A DNA stretch of 33,749 nt from Candidatus Acetothermia bacterium (GTDB lineage: Bacteria > Bipolaricaulota > Bipolaricaulia > Bipolaricaulales > Bipolaricaulaceae): assembly GCA_003566155.1 (NCBI GenBank), contig PXEP01000198.1, positions 1-33,749 of the forward strand, read 5' to 3'. Position numbers and translations under genes: made by a program. Below are positions 1 through 9,362 of this stretch, piece after piece (within the stretch, counting starts at the first letter, position 1; every line of letters begins with the position of its first letter). The notes under the pieces are model-generated. The model saw nothing but the letters and a program-made list of their open reading frames with translations. It was not told where the DNA came from and made no database searches.

Positions 1-639
1 CGCAGGTGCAACTCGGGGTCTCCCGGCCGACACAACTCCCGGAGCACTGCAAGACGCGTTCTTGAGAAGAGAGCCTCAGCCAACGCCTTTGTAGACATTC
101 TGTCCTCAAGTGTAGACTTAATGTCCGCATTGTCAAGGATGATGTTTGCTGGGCGCATCGCTTAGCGAGGTGTGCTCGCTCCACAGCTTTCTTCGGCTCC
201 GCTGTGCTCGGAGGAAGCGAGGAACTCGACATTGAACGCTCTGAGCTCCATGTGACGGAAGTTTGAACGTCACTGGGGTAACTCAGCCAACCTCGAGCGG
301 AGTTCGGAAGTCGGCCAGTAGGGCGTACGAGCAGAGTAAATGCTGACTAGAACGAGATCTTGCGGCTGATCACCTGTTGGTTTCGAACTCCCTGTAGTGG
401 CCTGGCAGAAGCACGAGGGCTTTGACGTTCTTCTGTCTCTGCGCCAACGAGGTGCCATGTATCGCCTTGTTCACGTCCTCATCGGGTCCTCGACCTCCGT
501 GTATCATCGATGCCTTTGTCCCTCCGGTAACACCTAACATGGGACAGCAATGGCTCACCCGGAAGCAGTCTGAACGAGGCGACTTGGCTACTGGCCCGTG
601 AGGTGTTGGAGGAGTATGGTGGCCTGGGAGGAGAAGGAG

Positions 640-2190
640 ATGGGCGAGCACATGCGTAAGCCTATTATGGGTATTCTACTCATGGCGCTGGCCCTGCTGG
701 CAGCGGTGGCCTTATTGAGTGGTTGCAAAGAGGAGAAGGCAACCGATCCGGTGACGCCGTCAGCGGCGGTGCCCGGCCAGGAACGAACGACAGCCGACGC
801 GCAAGCAATCATCCAACCAGCCGCGGGCCAGTCGGAGTTGAACGCAGCCCAGGACTTCCCCGATCCACCGGAGCCGGAGGAGCTCCCCTGCACAATCACC
901 GTGAAGCCGGGCGAGTCGATCCAGGAAGCGATCGCTGCGGCGCCTGCCGGGACGGTGATTTGTCTGGAAGAGGGTATATGGCGGGAGAACCTTGTGATCG
1001 ACAAGACGCTCACGCTCCGCGGTGCGGGGGTGGAGAAGACGACGATCGAGGGTACGGTGTCCGGCGAGAACGTGCTTTCGATCAGCAGCCGCACCGAGAT
1101 CGGGGTGACGGTGGAAGGTCTATCCATAACAGGAGCCCACGGATCCTGGGCCTACGGTATCGGGGTGGAGGGAACCGCGCGGTGCACGTTCCGTGATGTT
1201 AGTGTACGCGGAAATGCCTCCAACGGTATCTATGTGATGGACGCCGCCCATATCCTGATCGTGGGATCATCGGTCACGGGAAACCGCGGTATGGGTATCC
1301 GCGTACAGCAGGACGCCCGGGCGGAAATCAGGGACAGCATCATCGAGGGGAACAGCGGAGAGGGTATCTCTCTGACGAATGCTGCCCAGGTGACGTTGGT
1401 GGATACCGTCGTCCGGGGAAATGGCGGCGACGGCGTTTCCGTATACGACACCATCCACGTGGCCATTGAGCGGTTGACCATCGAGGAGAACGTTCGGGAC
1501 GGTCTGTCGGTCCGGGAATCCTTTGGCTCGGCGATCGAAACGCACGTCACAGTAACAGATACAACGTTCTCGCGGAACGGAGGCTACGGAACCGCCTTGT
1601 ACGGTTCCGCTAAGGTGGTGCTCACCGACTGCGCTGTCGTTGACCACGGGAGGGACGGCGTACTGCTTGCCCAGTCGGTAGAGGTCCTCATCGCAGGCAC
1701 GCGCATCTCCAGAAGCGCAGGATCTGGGCTCATGATTACGGGATCTGGTCAAGCCTCCGTTGAGAACTCGCGCATCTCGCACAACGCCTCGAGGGGGATC
1801 ATCATCCAGGGCTTGGCGCAAGCCACCATCGACAACACGTCGGTCAGTAATAACGTACGACAGGGCGTCTTCATGGCCGGTGCAGGTCAGGCCTCCATCA
1901 CGGGATCGACGATCAACGGAAACACGTTCGATGGTTTGCTCTTGCGGGATTCGGCCCAGCTCAGGCTGGAGCGAAGCGAGATCGCCGGCAATGGCCGCCG
2001 AGGAATCGCGCTGCTCCAGGCGCTATGCTTCGGCGACATTGAAGATGTATTCACCGGTTACATAGCCGGCTTCGGGAACACGATCCCCGGCCCAGACGAG
2101 GAGAACAGCAACGAGGAGGGGGTGGTCTGCCCCAATGAGCTGGCGTTCCTCACCACCGAGGAGGGCGGAAGACTCGAACGCAGGGAGTGA
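640..2190 (+). CDS. Right-handed parallel beta-helix (NosD/periplasmic copper-binding-like) repeat lipoprotein
   Basis: Long ORF; lipoprotein signal (LLMALALLAAVALLSGC); many beta-helix repeats (GNGGDGVSV, GNSGEGISL, GNASNGIYV). Start chosen at ATG 640 (652 also possible) after a GGAGGAGAAGGAG SD-like stretch. Confidence 0.85.
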   Translation: MGEHMRKPIMGILLMALALLAAVALLSGCKEEKATDPVTPSAAVPGQERTTADAQAIIQPAAGQSELNAAQDFPDPPEPEELPCTITVKPGESIQEAIAAAPAGTVICLEEGIWRENLVIDKTLTLRGAGVEKTTIEGTVSGENVLSISSRTEIGVTVEGLSITGAHGSWAYGIGVEGTARCTFRDVSVRGNASNGIYVMDAAHILIVGSSVTGNRGMGIRVQQDARAEIRDSIIEGNSGEGISLTNAAQVTLVDTVVRGNGGDGVSVYDTIHVAIERLTIEENVRDGLSVRESFGSAIETHVTVTDTTFSRNGGYGTALYGSAKVVLTDCAVVDHGRDGVLLAQSVEVLIAGTRISRSAGSGLMITGSGQASVENSRISHNASRGIIIQGLAQATIDNTSVSNNVRQGVFMAGAGQASITGSTINGNTFDGLLLRDSAQLRLERSEIAGNGRRGIALLQALCFGDIEDVFTGYIAGFGNTIPGPDEENSNEEGVVCPNELAFLTTEEGGRLERRE

Positions 2191-2272
2191 GAGTACCCTG
2201 ACAAGCAGGGCTGCTACGGTGCTCCCGAGGGCTCTCACGCCCGTGTGCCTCGGTTACATTCTGGCGCCGCGC

Positions 2273-3184
2273 TCAAGACCCGTCCCGCGTGCGGTTCATG
2301 ATCCCCAGCTGCCCCTTGCGGAACGCTTCGGCAAGGGCCCGGGGCACTTCGGCCTCGGCCTGCACCACCGCCGCGCGGCGCTCCTCGACCAGCGCGCTCA
2401 TCTCCTGCTCCTGGGCCACGGCCATCGCCCGCCTCTCCTCGGCGCGGGCCCGGGCCACCTTCAGGTCGGCATCGGCTTGGTCTGTCTGCAGCTGCGCGCC
2501 GATGTTCTTGCCCACGTCCACGTCGGCGATGTCGATGGACAGGATCTCAAACGCCGTTCCCGCGTCTAGTCCGCGCTCCAACACGCGCTTGGAGATAGAG
2601 TCCGGGCTCTCCAAAACGGCCTTGTGGTCTTTGGCCGAGCCGATGCCGGAGACGATCCCCTCGCCCACCCGGGCAATGACCGTCTCCTCGGTGGCGCCAC
2701 CGACAAGCCGCTCGAGGTTGGCCCGCACGGTGACCTTGGCCACAGCATAGAGCTGGATCCCATCGGGGGCCACGGCACTCACCCGCGGGGTCTCAAACAC
2801 CCGGGGGTTGACCGACATAGTCACCGCATCCTGCACATCCCGTCCGGCGAGGTCGATGGCCGCCGCCCGTTGGAACCCAAGGGCTATGTTGGCCTTGTCC
2901 GCGGAGATCAGCGCTCCCACCACGCGGCCCACGTTGCCCCCGGCAAGAAAGTGTGCCTCGAGATCAGAGATGCTGAGTTGCACTCCCGCCTTCCAGGCGG
3001 CGATCATCGGCTCCACCACCTTCTGTGGGCGTACCTTTCTCAGGCGCATCCCGATAAGAGATCCTGGACCCACCGGCAAACCGGCGGCGATGGCCGAAAT
3101 CCACAGGCCCACGGGAACAAAGTAGAAGAACAGCCATAACACCAAGATGGCCAGTCCGGCCATCACAAACACCAAAGGGTTCAT
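2273..3184 (-). CDS. floA: Flotillin-like protein FloA (SPFH family)
   Basis: Protein [14 protein letters not shown]...[13 protein letters not shown]..., [21 protein letters not shown]-terminal [23 protein letters not shown] before ATG at 3184. Confidence 0.93.
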   Translation of the reverse strand: MNPLVFVMAGLAILVLWLFFYFVPVGLWISAIAAGLPVGPGSLIGMRLRKVRPQKVVEPMIAAWKAGVQLSISDLEAHFLAGGNVGRVVGALISADKANIALGFQRAAAIDLAGRDVQDAVTMSVNPRVFETPRVSAVAPDGIQLYAVAKVTVRANLERLVGGATEETVIARVGEGIVSGIGSAKDHKAVLESPDSISKRVLERGLDAGTAFEILSIDIADVDVGKNIGAQLQTDQADADLKVARARAEERRAMAVAQEQEMSALVEERRAAVVQAEAEVPRALAEAFRKGQLGIMNRTRDGS

Positions 3185-4075
3185 CCTGTCACCTCCAAGC
3201 GCGTGTTCCACTGGCGAAAGAACCACGCGTCACCCTGCGAGAGCTGTTGAGCTTGTCCCGGGCTGTCAGTAGTCGAGGTTTCCCATTTGGCTTGGCCCTC
3301 ATGCTACGACCCCCCCCCTTGTTGCGTTTGGCGAAGTCAGTGTAGCACATTCTCGGCCCGCGTGCCATTTCCTGCGCCCCCCGACACCTCCGGAGCCACC
3401 TTGCGGGGAACCAAATCTGGAAAGCTAGTGCCCATGGGCACTTCCTGGCTATCGACCGGCTGGCAGAACTACAGGCTGATATCCGTCAACTCGTCCCCTC
3501 GGTCCCCACTCGCTTGCTCCGATGGTAAAGGTTACGCTTGGCGGGGTTCTGACGTGGGAATCAGAGGTTCGCGTCCGCATAGGCGGTGGAACTGGTCCCT
3601 GCCTGTCCGAAGCGTGGGTGGGACACTGGCCTCAGTGGTGTTGGGGGTCTTCCAGTGTGGGTCTGGATAACTTCTGCTCTCGGCCAGGGCGAAGTTCCAA
3701 GATCGTCCACTCTAGCGTATAGAAAAGCCTCTTCAGATAGGCCTTCGCCACAGACCCGGCAGGCCCAAGTTCCCGAACAAGCCTGGAGGCGCCTTTCGGA
3801 TACCAGAGAAGTAATTTCCCGACATTACTGCGGCCGTTCGGGGCTCATCGCTTAGCAGCTGCCTAGGCTGGTCCCGACTTAGGTAGACTTGGACGTGAGA
3901 GATGCATTATCGTGTCGGGAGCGTACCAAGAAGTCCTGTGCCCCATATACGGAACACCGGTATTCTAACCGCATATAGTAGTTGTGCAGTGGCTGATAGT
4001 GACTCTCTTGTGGAGAGCCTGAATGGAACGCTGTCAGATGGCTTCACCACCTACTGAGGCATCCTCATCGGGGAC

Positions 4076-4104
4076 TTGACGGGACAACGCCATCAGGCTA
4101 TAAT
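4076..4104 (+). promoter_or_regulatory. Sigma70-like promoter TTGACG-N17-TATAAT
   Basis: TTGACG 4076-4081, 17-nt spacer, TATAAT 4099-4104. Confidence 0.75.
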
Positions 4105-4290
4105 GACACACATAAGGTATCAATTTATTGGCGGGCACGCCTGCACTGGGTGTGCCCATGAGGGGGTCATGGCCCAAAACGGTGGACAAAACAGGCTCAC
4201 CGCTGCAAGCGCATGGCACCAAAGAGTCGCCTGTGCGTTCGCTGGCGAGAAAGAAGTTGCCAGGAAAGGCAGTTTCAGAAGGAGGAACCA

Positions 4291-4446
4291 ATGAGGACTG
4301 CAAAGCTGCTCATGAGTGCGGGGATGATGGCCGTACTGCTGACCGCTTATCCAGCGCTTGCGGTGCAGGGTAGAGCCGAAATTGACCGTGAGATGGCTGC
4401 TGCGTTCGCACCCATGCTGGCAAGTCGTGTGCCGGCAGATGTGTAG
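4291..4446 (+). CDS. Small secreted peptide (51 aa, signal peptide + ~27-aa mature part)
   Basis: GAAGGAGGAACCA-ATG; MRTAKLLMSAGMMAVLLTAYPALAVQGRAEIDREMAAAFAPMLASRVPADV; AxA cleavage site; terminator directly after the stop. The track lists it only as the 3' part of longer ORF 4213..4446. Confidence 0.6.
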   Translation: MRTAKLLMSAGMMAVLLTAYPALAVQGRAEIDREMAAAFAPMLASRVPADV

Positions 4447-4452
4447 GTAACG

Positions 4453-4481
4453 CCCCCCGGTTGCCACGTGTGGCCGGGGGG
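4453..4481 (+). terminator. Intrinsic terminator-like hairpin
   Basis: CCCCCCGG-ttgccacgtgtgg-CCGGGGGG followed by TTCTAT; 8-bp perfect outer stem plus inner CCAC/GTGG. Confidence 0.7.
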
Positions 4482-4732
4482 TTCTATAGGGGGGACGGGA
4501 GTCCGCCTCGGGGCGCGTCGATGGGTGCGGCCCATGAACCGAAGTACAGCGGAGGATCCTCGAGGAACGTGATCTCCTTGGTGTCCATAAACGGCCCCGC
4601 CATGTGGTCGAACACTAGAGGTATGATCCCTGTCCCGGCATCGCCGTCCTGCATTTCCCAAGTAAGATCAAACCACCCGCTGCTGAACGAGCCGACGAGC
4701 CGCGATCGTGCGTCAGACGGACGGCGGCGTGG

Positions 4733-5011
4733 TTACGGCGGGGTGAGAATGGTCCAGATCCCGACGGCGATGAACAATGCCCCCGACGCCCAGCGAACGG
4801 CCCTTGCCAGGCCGTGCGGGACGAAATCACCAACCAACCAGGCAAGCAACACTGCCAGTGCGGTGCTGACGACAAGCGCCACGATAGCTCCGAGGAATAC
4901 GGCCCCCGGGTGGCGCTGCGTTGCCAAGGCGAACACCGCCAATTGTGTCTTGTCGCCGATCTCCGCGAGGAACACCATCGAGAACGCAAGGACGATCGCT
5001 CCTAAGTCCAC
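4733..5011 (-). CDS. GDT1/UPF0016 (TMEM165-type) membrane protein, single-motif half protein
   Basis: MDLGAIVLAFSMVFLAEIGDKTQLAVFALATQ contains the E-x-G-D-K-T motif; about 3 hydrophobic helices; 92 aa. Confidence 0.9.
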   Translation of the reverse strand: MDLGAIVLAFSMVFLAEIGDKTQLAVFALATQRHPGAVFLGAIVALVVSTALAVLLAWLVGDFVPHGLARAVRWASGALFIAVGIWTILTPP

Positions 5012-5280
5012 GGCAATATCACCGTGCCCATTGTACCCGCGCTCACGTGCTGGTCCTGGTCATATACGAGGAGGCACCTGTCTGGCGCGAAACTTGATAC
5101 CCATAGCACTGGCTAAGCAGATTCGCGAGCCCCTGCTGAGCGTATTGACGGTGCTTGGCTGGGTAGACTAATGCCTGGCGATCTGAGACTGCCAGGTCGA
5201 GCCAGCGAAGGGGTGGCGCGGGGGGGGTCCAGTCCGTAATCTGTACCTCATTCCTGGACGTACCCTGAAAGGAGCATCGC

Positions 5281-6684
5281 TTGCGCGAGCGTATTCTCGG
5301 CGGGCCGATCCTGAAGACTATGGTGCTATTGGGGTGGCCGGTCATGGTCACCAACTCGCTCCAGGCACTCTATAACCTGGTGGATGCCTTCTGGCTGGGC
5401 CGTGTTTCCACCGAGGCGGTGTCAGCGCCGAGCATGGCCTGGCCGGTGCTGTTCCTGACGATGTCGGTGGCCATCGGGTTCCAGTTTGCCGGAATCGCTC
5501 TGGTGGCCCAGCATACGGGCGCCGGCGAGCGCGAGCGTGCCGATGAGGCGGGAACGCAGCTCTATTCGTTCCTGTTTTTGGTAGCCGTTGCCCTCGGGGC
5601 GCTCGGCTATGGCCTCGCCCCGCTGGTACTGCGGGCGATGAACACCCCAACGGACGTTTTGCCGCTGGCCGTTTCCTACCTACGCATTGTTACGGCTGGC
5701 ATGCCGCTTATGTACGGCTCGTTTGCCTTTATGGGCCTCCTTATGGGCATAGGCGACACGCGGACGCCGATGTACTTGATCGGGGGTTCGGTGCTCTTGA
5801 ACGCGGTGTTCGACCCCGTGCTCATCTTTGGCTGGGGGCCGTTCCCCGAGATGGGGGTTGCCGGCGCGGCCTGGGCCACGGTGATCACCCGCGGGCTGGC
5901 TGCGGGCATTGGATTCTGGATGCTCGCCCGCGGGCGCGTTGGCATCCACTTGCGGGCACGCTATGCGATGCCCCGACTGCGGTGGATCCACCAGATCGTA
6001 CGCGTGGGCTTGCCCAACGTAATCGACCAGGCAGGAACGTCGCTTGGGTTTGTCATTCTGATGAGCTTGGTGGCGGGATTTGGCACGGTCGCCGTGGCCG
6101 CCTACGGTGTCGGGAACCGGCTGACAAATCTGCTAAACGTGGCCATCATGGGGGCCACCTCGTCCCTCCTTACGATGGTGGGCCAGAACCTGGGAGCTGA
6201 CCAAGTCGACCGTGCCGAGCTGATCGCCAAGCGCGGGATTCGGGCCACCATGCTTGCGCTGTTTGGGCTGGCGGGGTTGACCGTGTTGCTGCGGGTGCCG
6301 CTGTACCGGCTGTTCGTGCCGGACCCGGAGGTCGTGGCTATGGGAAGCCAGTTCCTGCTCATCTTCGGATTCTCGGTCCCGTTCTTTGGGCTGTTTGCTG
6401 GCGCCAGCGCTGTGTTTCGCGGGTCGGGACATACGATTCCGCCGATGGTCTTCTCGCTGATCAGGCTGTGGGCCCTGCGGCTTCTGCTTTCGTGGTCGCT
6501 TGCCTACCCATTGGGTCTTGCTACCACCGGTCTGTGGACGGGAATGGCCTTGAGCAATGTTGTGGCTGCCCTGGGGCTCTACGGGTGGCTCCTGCGGGGC
6601 ACCTGGAAGCGCAAGGTGATCAAGGAACAGGCAAATCTGGAGACGGCGGCCGCTGCCGCACCCCGCGGCTCTCCCGAGCGCTAG
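5281..6684 (+). CDS. MATE family efflux transporter
   Basis: 467 aa, 12-TM-like profile; ILKTMVLLGWPVMVTNSLQALYNLVDAFWLGR, GDTRTPMY, FGWGPFPEMGVAGAAWAT; TTG start after GAAAGGAGC. Confidence 0.93.
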   Translation: MRERILGGPILKTMVLLGWPVMVTNSLQALYNLVDAFWLGRVSTEAVSAPSMAWPVLFLTMSVAIGFQFAGIALVAQHTGAGERERADEAGTQLYSFLFLVAVALGALGYGLAPLVLRAMNTPTDVLPLAVSYLRIVTAGMPLMYGSFAFMGLLMGIGDTRTPMYLIGGSVLLNAVFDPVLIFGWGPFPEMGVAGAAWATVITRGLAAGIGFWMLARGRVGIHLRARYAMPRLRWIHQIVRVGLPNVIDQAGTSLGFVILMSLVAGFGTVAVAAYGVGNRLTNLLNVAIMGATSSLLTMVGQNLGADQVDRAELIAKRGIRATMLALFGLAGLTVLLRVPLYRLFVPDPEVVAMGSQFLLIFGFSVPFFGLFAGASAVFRGSGHTIPPMVFSLIRLWALRLLLSWSLAYPLGLATTGLWTGMALSNVVAALGLYGWLLRGTWKRKVIKEQANLETAAAAAPRGSPER

Positions 6685-6711
6685 CCCGGGGCGTACCTCT
6701 GGCCGGTTCCA

Positions 6712-7002
6712 TCACTTTTGGAGCAAAGGACGCTCATACCAAATGTAGCACAAGAGCCTCAGCACCGGGATCCAAGCCCCCAGGAGGAGGATGAACACGC
6801 CCCGGCCTACATTGCCTAGGCCCAACAGCAGCCCTCCCCCTGTGACTCCGACGATGCCGCTCATCCACGCAGAGAAGTTGCCCCACCCGTGGTTGATCGG
6901 GGTGCCCCCGGTAAGGAAGTGGTGTCCGGTACGTTGTTGTTCTTGCGCGTAGCAGGAAGCGTGGTAGGGAAGCAACTTGAGCCCCAGGATGGCTACGACC
7001 AT
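6712..7002 (-). CDS. Small putative membrane protein
   Basis: 96-aa ORF with two hydrophobic Gly-rich helices (GIVGVTGGGLLLGLGNVGRGVFILLLGAWIPVL); weak SD. Confidence 0.4.
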   Translation of the reverse strand: MVVAILGLKLLPYHASCYAQEQQRTGHHFLTGGTPINHGWGNFSAWMSGIVGVTGGGLLLGLGNVGRGVFILLLGAWIPVLRLLCYIWYERPLLQK

Positions 7003-7251
7003 CAGATCTTCGACGGACAGTACCGGCTCGATGCATCGCTGACAGATCGGTCCGGGACGCTGTAGGTCACTCCTTCGTTCGGGACTGGATGCTCATCCCC
7101 TCCTGTCGATCGGTGCTCCTGTAAGCGCGACGGGTTCGCGTCCATGTTAGCAGGGGAGCTGTAGTGCGACTAGTGTCGTCTGGAACAGTGGATGAGCTCA
7201 CCTCGGGCGCACTGGCGACCGTGGGGAGTCCCTCGGCGAGGAGGCGTATGC

Positions 7252-8244
7252 TCAGCGCGCGAGTCGGAAGCCGTCCGGGAAATAGTCCGCCCGGTGAATG
7301 CGGATGCTCTCGTCGCCCTCGCCCATGTGAAGGCCGAGGAACTCGCGGCCCCTTGCAAACAGCATGGCATCGCCCACGTCGCTTCTGACCAAGTATAGGT
7401 CAACAGTCAGTTCCCTGTCCCCGGCGAAGATGCGCTGCTCACCCTGGTGTTCTATTCGTATCACCGGAAGAGAATCTGCTGGCTCGGCCTCTTCAGAGGC
7501 GTTCCGGCCGAGCATGAGGACCGGGTACTCCGCTGCGCCGTCGGGGTGGCCCGCGACCAACGCCGGGAGCATTGTGTAGGAACTGAACATCCCCAGCATA
7601 AGCGCTGGACCTGGATCGACCGGGGTTTCACGCTGCTCGTCGTCCGCAGTGATCACCGCCCGCTGGCCGTCGATATGGGCGCTTGTGGAGAATGACCTGC
7701 CCAAGGGTACGTTCATGTCCAGGGAGTAGCTGCTGGCGCGCAGTGTGGAATCCAGAACCGTCTCTTGTGTGAACCGAGCACGCACGTTCACCAGCACCAC
7801 CCGGACGGAGAAATAGCCTTCGGAACTCAGCGTCACGCCATCGGGACCGATCTCCAGCTGATAAGTCTCCCGACCCAGGTCCCTGCCGCCGGACGAGAAG
7901 GCAAGCGTTCCGCTGGTGTCGAAAGGAGACAGCGGCGAGAATGCCGGTGTGGGGTCCTCCTCTACAGGCGGGTCCTCCTCGGGCTCCGGGGGATCCACGG
8001 GGACCTCTTCCTCCTCGACGTCCGGCGGGGCCAACTCCGGGGGTGCAGGCGCCTCATCGGTCTCCTCGGGGGGCGCGGGCGTCAGCCAGTCTTCGGGGAT
8101 GTCCCTGACAGCCACGGGCTCATCCTCAGGGGCCGGGGGAGATGTAATCCAGATGGCCAGCGTGCCTCCGCCCAGCGCGAGCACCAGGACCCCTATTGGA
8201 ATCCCCACAAGCAGCACCCACCTTCGTCGCCTGGTCATCATCAC
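7252..8244 (-). CDS. Membrane-anchored hypothetical protein with acidic Pro/Glu-rich linker and C-terminal globular domain
   Basis: N-terminal TM after MMMTRRRR; long PPEPEEDPPVEEDP-type linker; ORF fits codon usage on this strand. Confidence 0.75.
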   Translation of the reverse strand: MMMTRRRRWVLLVGIPIGVLVLALGGGTLAIWITSPPAPEDEPVAVRDIPEDWLTPAPPEETDEAPAPPELAPPDVEEEEVPVDPPEPEEDPPVEEDPTPAFSPLSPFDTSGTLAFSSGGRDLGRETYQLEIGPDGVTLSSEGYFSVRVVLVNVRARFTQETVLDSTLRASSYSLDMNVPLGRSFSTSAHIDGQRAVITADDEQRETPVDPGPALMLGMFSSYTMLPALVAGHPDGAAEYPVLMLGRNASEEAEPADSLPVIRIEHQGEQRIFAGDRELTVDLYLVRSDVGDAMLFARGREFLGLHMGEGDESIRIHRADYFPDGFRLAR

Positions 8245-8306
8245 CTACCCGTACCTTAGAGCCTCCCGCACACACGGGCCACTAGAGAGGGGCATCTCCC
8301 CCGCGA

Positions 8307-9074
8307 CTACAGGGTTTGACAGGCCTCCACGGAAAGCCAGAACAGTTTCTCGCGCACCGACGCGCGGTCGCTTCCGTGCCGGGGATCCCACACGGCGCCG
8401 CTCACATCATCGCCGCCATAGAGCAGAACGCCCAGAGGTACACCGCGGAAGGCAGCCACAGAAAGGAGTGACGCCGCCTCCATCTCCACGATGAGACACC
8501 CTTCGGCTCGGCGACGGTCAACGCGAGCGCGCGTCTCGCGGAAGATGGCATCCGTGGTCCAAGCCTTACCCACAACGTGGGGGACGTTTCGCGTGTTCAG
8601 CACACGGCTCAGCGCATCTGTGACTGCAGGCTCCACACGAACCTCACGATCTGGTGCAAGGTAGTGGTAGGAGGTTCCTTCGTCACGCACCGCGGAGTCC
8701 ACAACCAAAACGCGGTTTCCCAGCTCTTGGGAATCCAGGATCCCACCTCCCCCGCAGGCAACGAAAGTCCGGCAGCCCACGGCGACCAGCTCCTCGAAGA
8801 GCGCAGCGACCATCGGGCCTCCGAGGCCGGGATGGAAAAGAGCTACTTCGTCGCCGTCCACGGGAACCCTGTACATAGGATGCTCGCCGACCTCTGTGTG
8901 CAGAGAAGCTGCAGGGCGGGCTGCCCCACTGTCCACGAGCGCCTTGATCACGTCTTGGAAGAAGGTGAGCACGCACCTTTGGGGTACAGGTTGGGGTTTT
9001 ACCACGCGCGCGGGTTCGATGAGCGCCTCGCGCGAGCTGTCAAACTCGAGGATCGGAAACGAACCTGTGTTCAT
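8307..9074 (-). CDS. Nucleoside phosphorylase family protein (uridine phosphorylase-like)
   Basis: VALFHPGLGGPMVAALFEELVAVGCRTFVACGGGGIL and IVEMEAASLLSVAAFRGV match PNP_UDP family motifs. Confidence 0.88.
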   Translation of the reverse strand: MNTGSFPILEFDSSREALIEPARVVKPQPVPQRCVLTFFQDVIKALVDSGAARPAASLHTEVGEHPMYRVPVDGDEVALFHPGLGGPMVAALFEELVAVGCRTFVACGGGGILDSQELGNRVLVVDSAVRDEGTSYHYLAPDREVRVEPAVTDALSRVLNTRNVPHVVGKAWTTDAIFRETRARVDRRRAEGCLIVEMEAASLLSVAAFRGVPLGVLLYGGDDVSGAVWDPRHGSDRASVREKLFWLSVEACQTL

Positions 9075-9362
9075 GCGAACTCCTTTTGGTTAACGGGGGC
9101 AAGTGTACCGGGGCAAACAAACCTGTGCAGCAGGCTAGCATGCCGGACTGCTTGCGACAATCGTGTGTTGCGCGCGCGTGGGTTGCCGCTGCCGGCAGCA
9201 CATGCAGGACAAGGCCGGTACGCGAACTGCTCCGGACCCAATAGAGCTCTGGATGAGGCAGCTTGGCGCACCTGACAGCGGCTGGGCCTGCCAGGTGCGA
9301 GCATTGCGTGTTCTAGTCTTCTTGTGATTGTACAATGGGCCGATCGCTCGAAGGAGGCGCTT

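Noticed and set aside
3560-3590. tRNA T-arm-like GGTTCGCGTCC
   Set aside because: No matching T-stem, anticodon arm or acceptor stem could be folded.
4461-5171. 236-aa plus-strand ORF
   Set aside because: Antisense to the half-size GDT1 gene; no domain and no SD.
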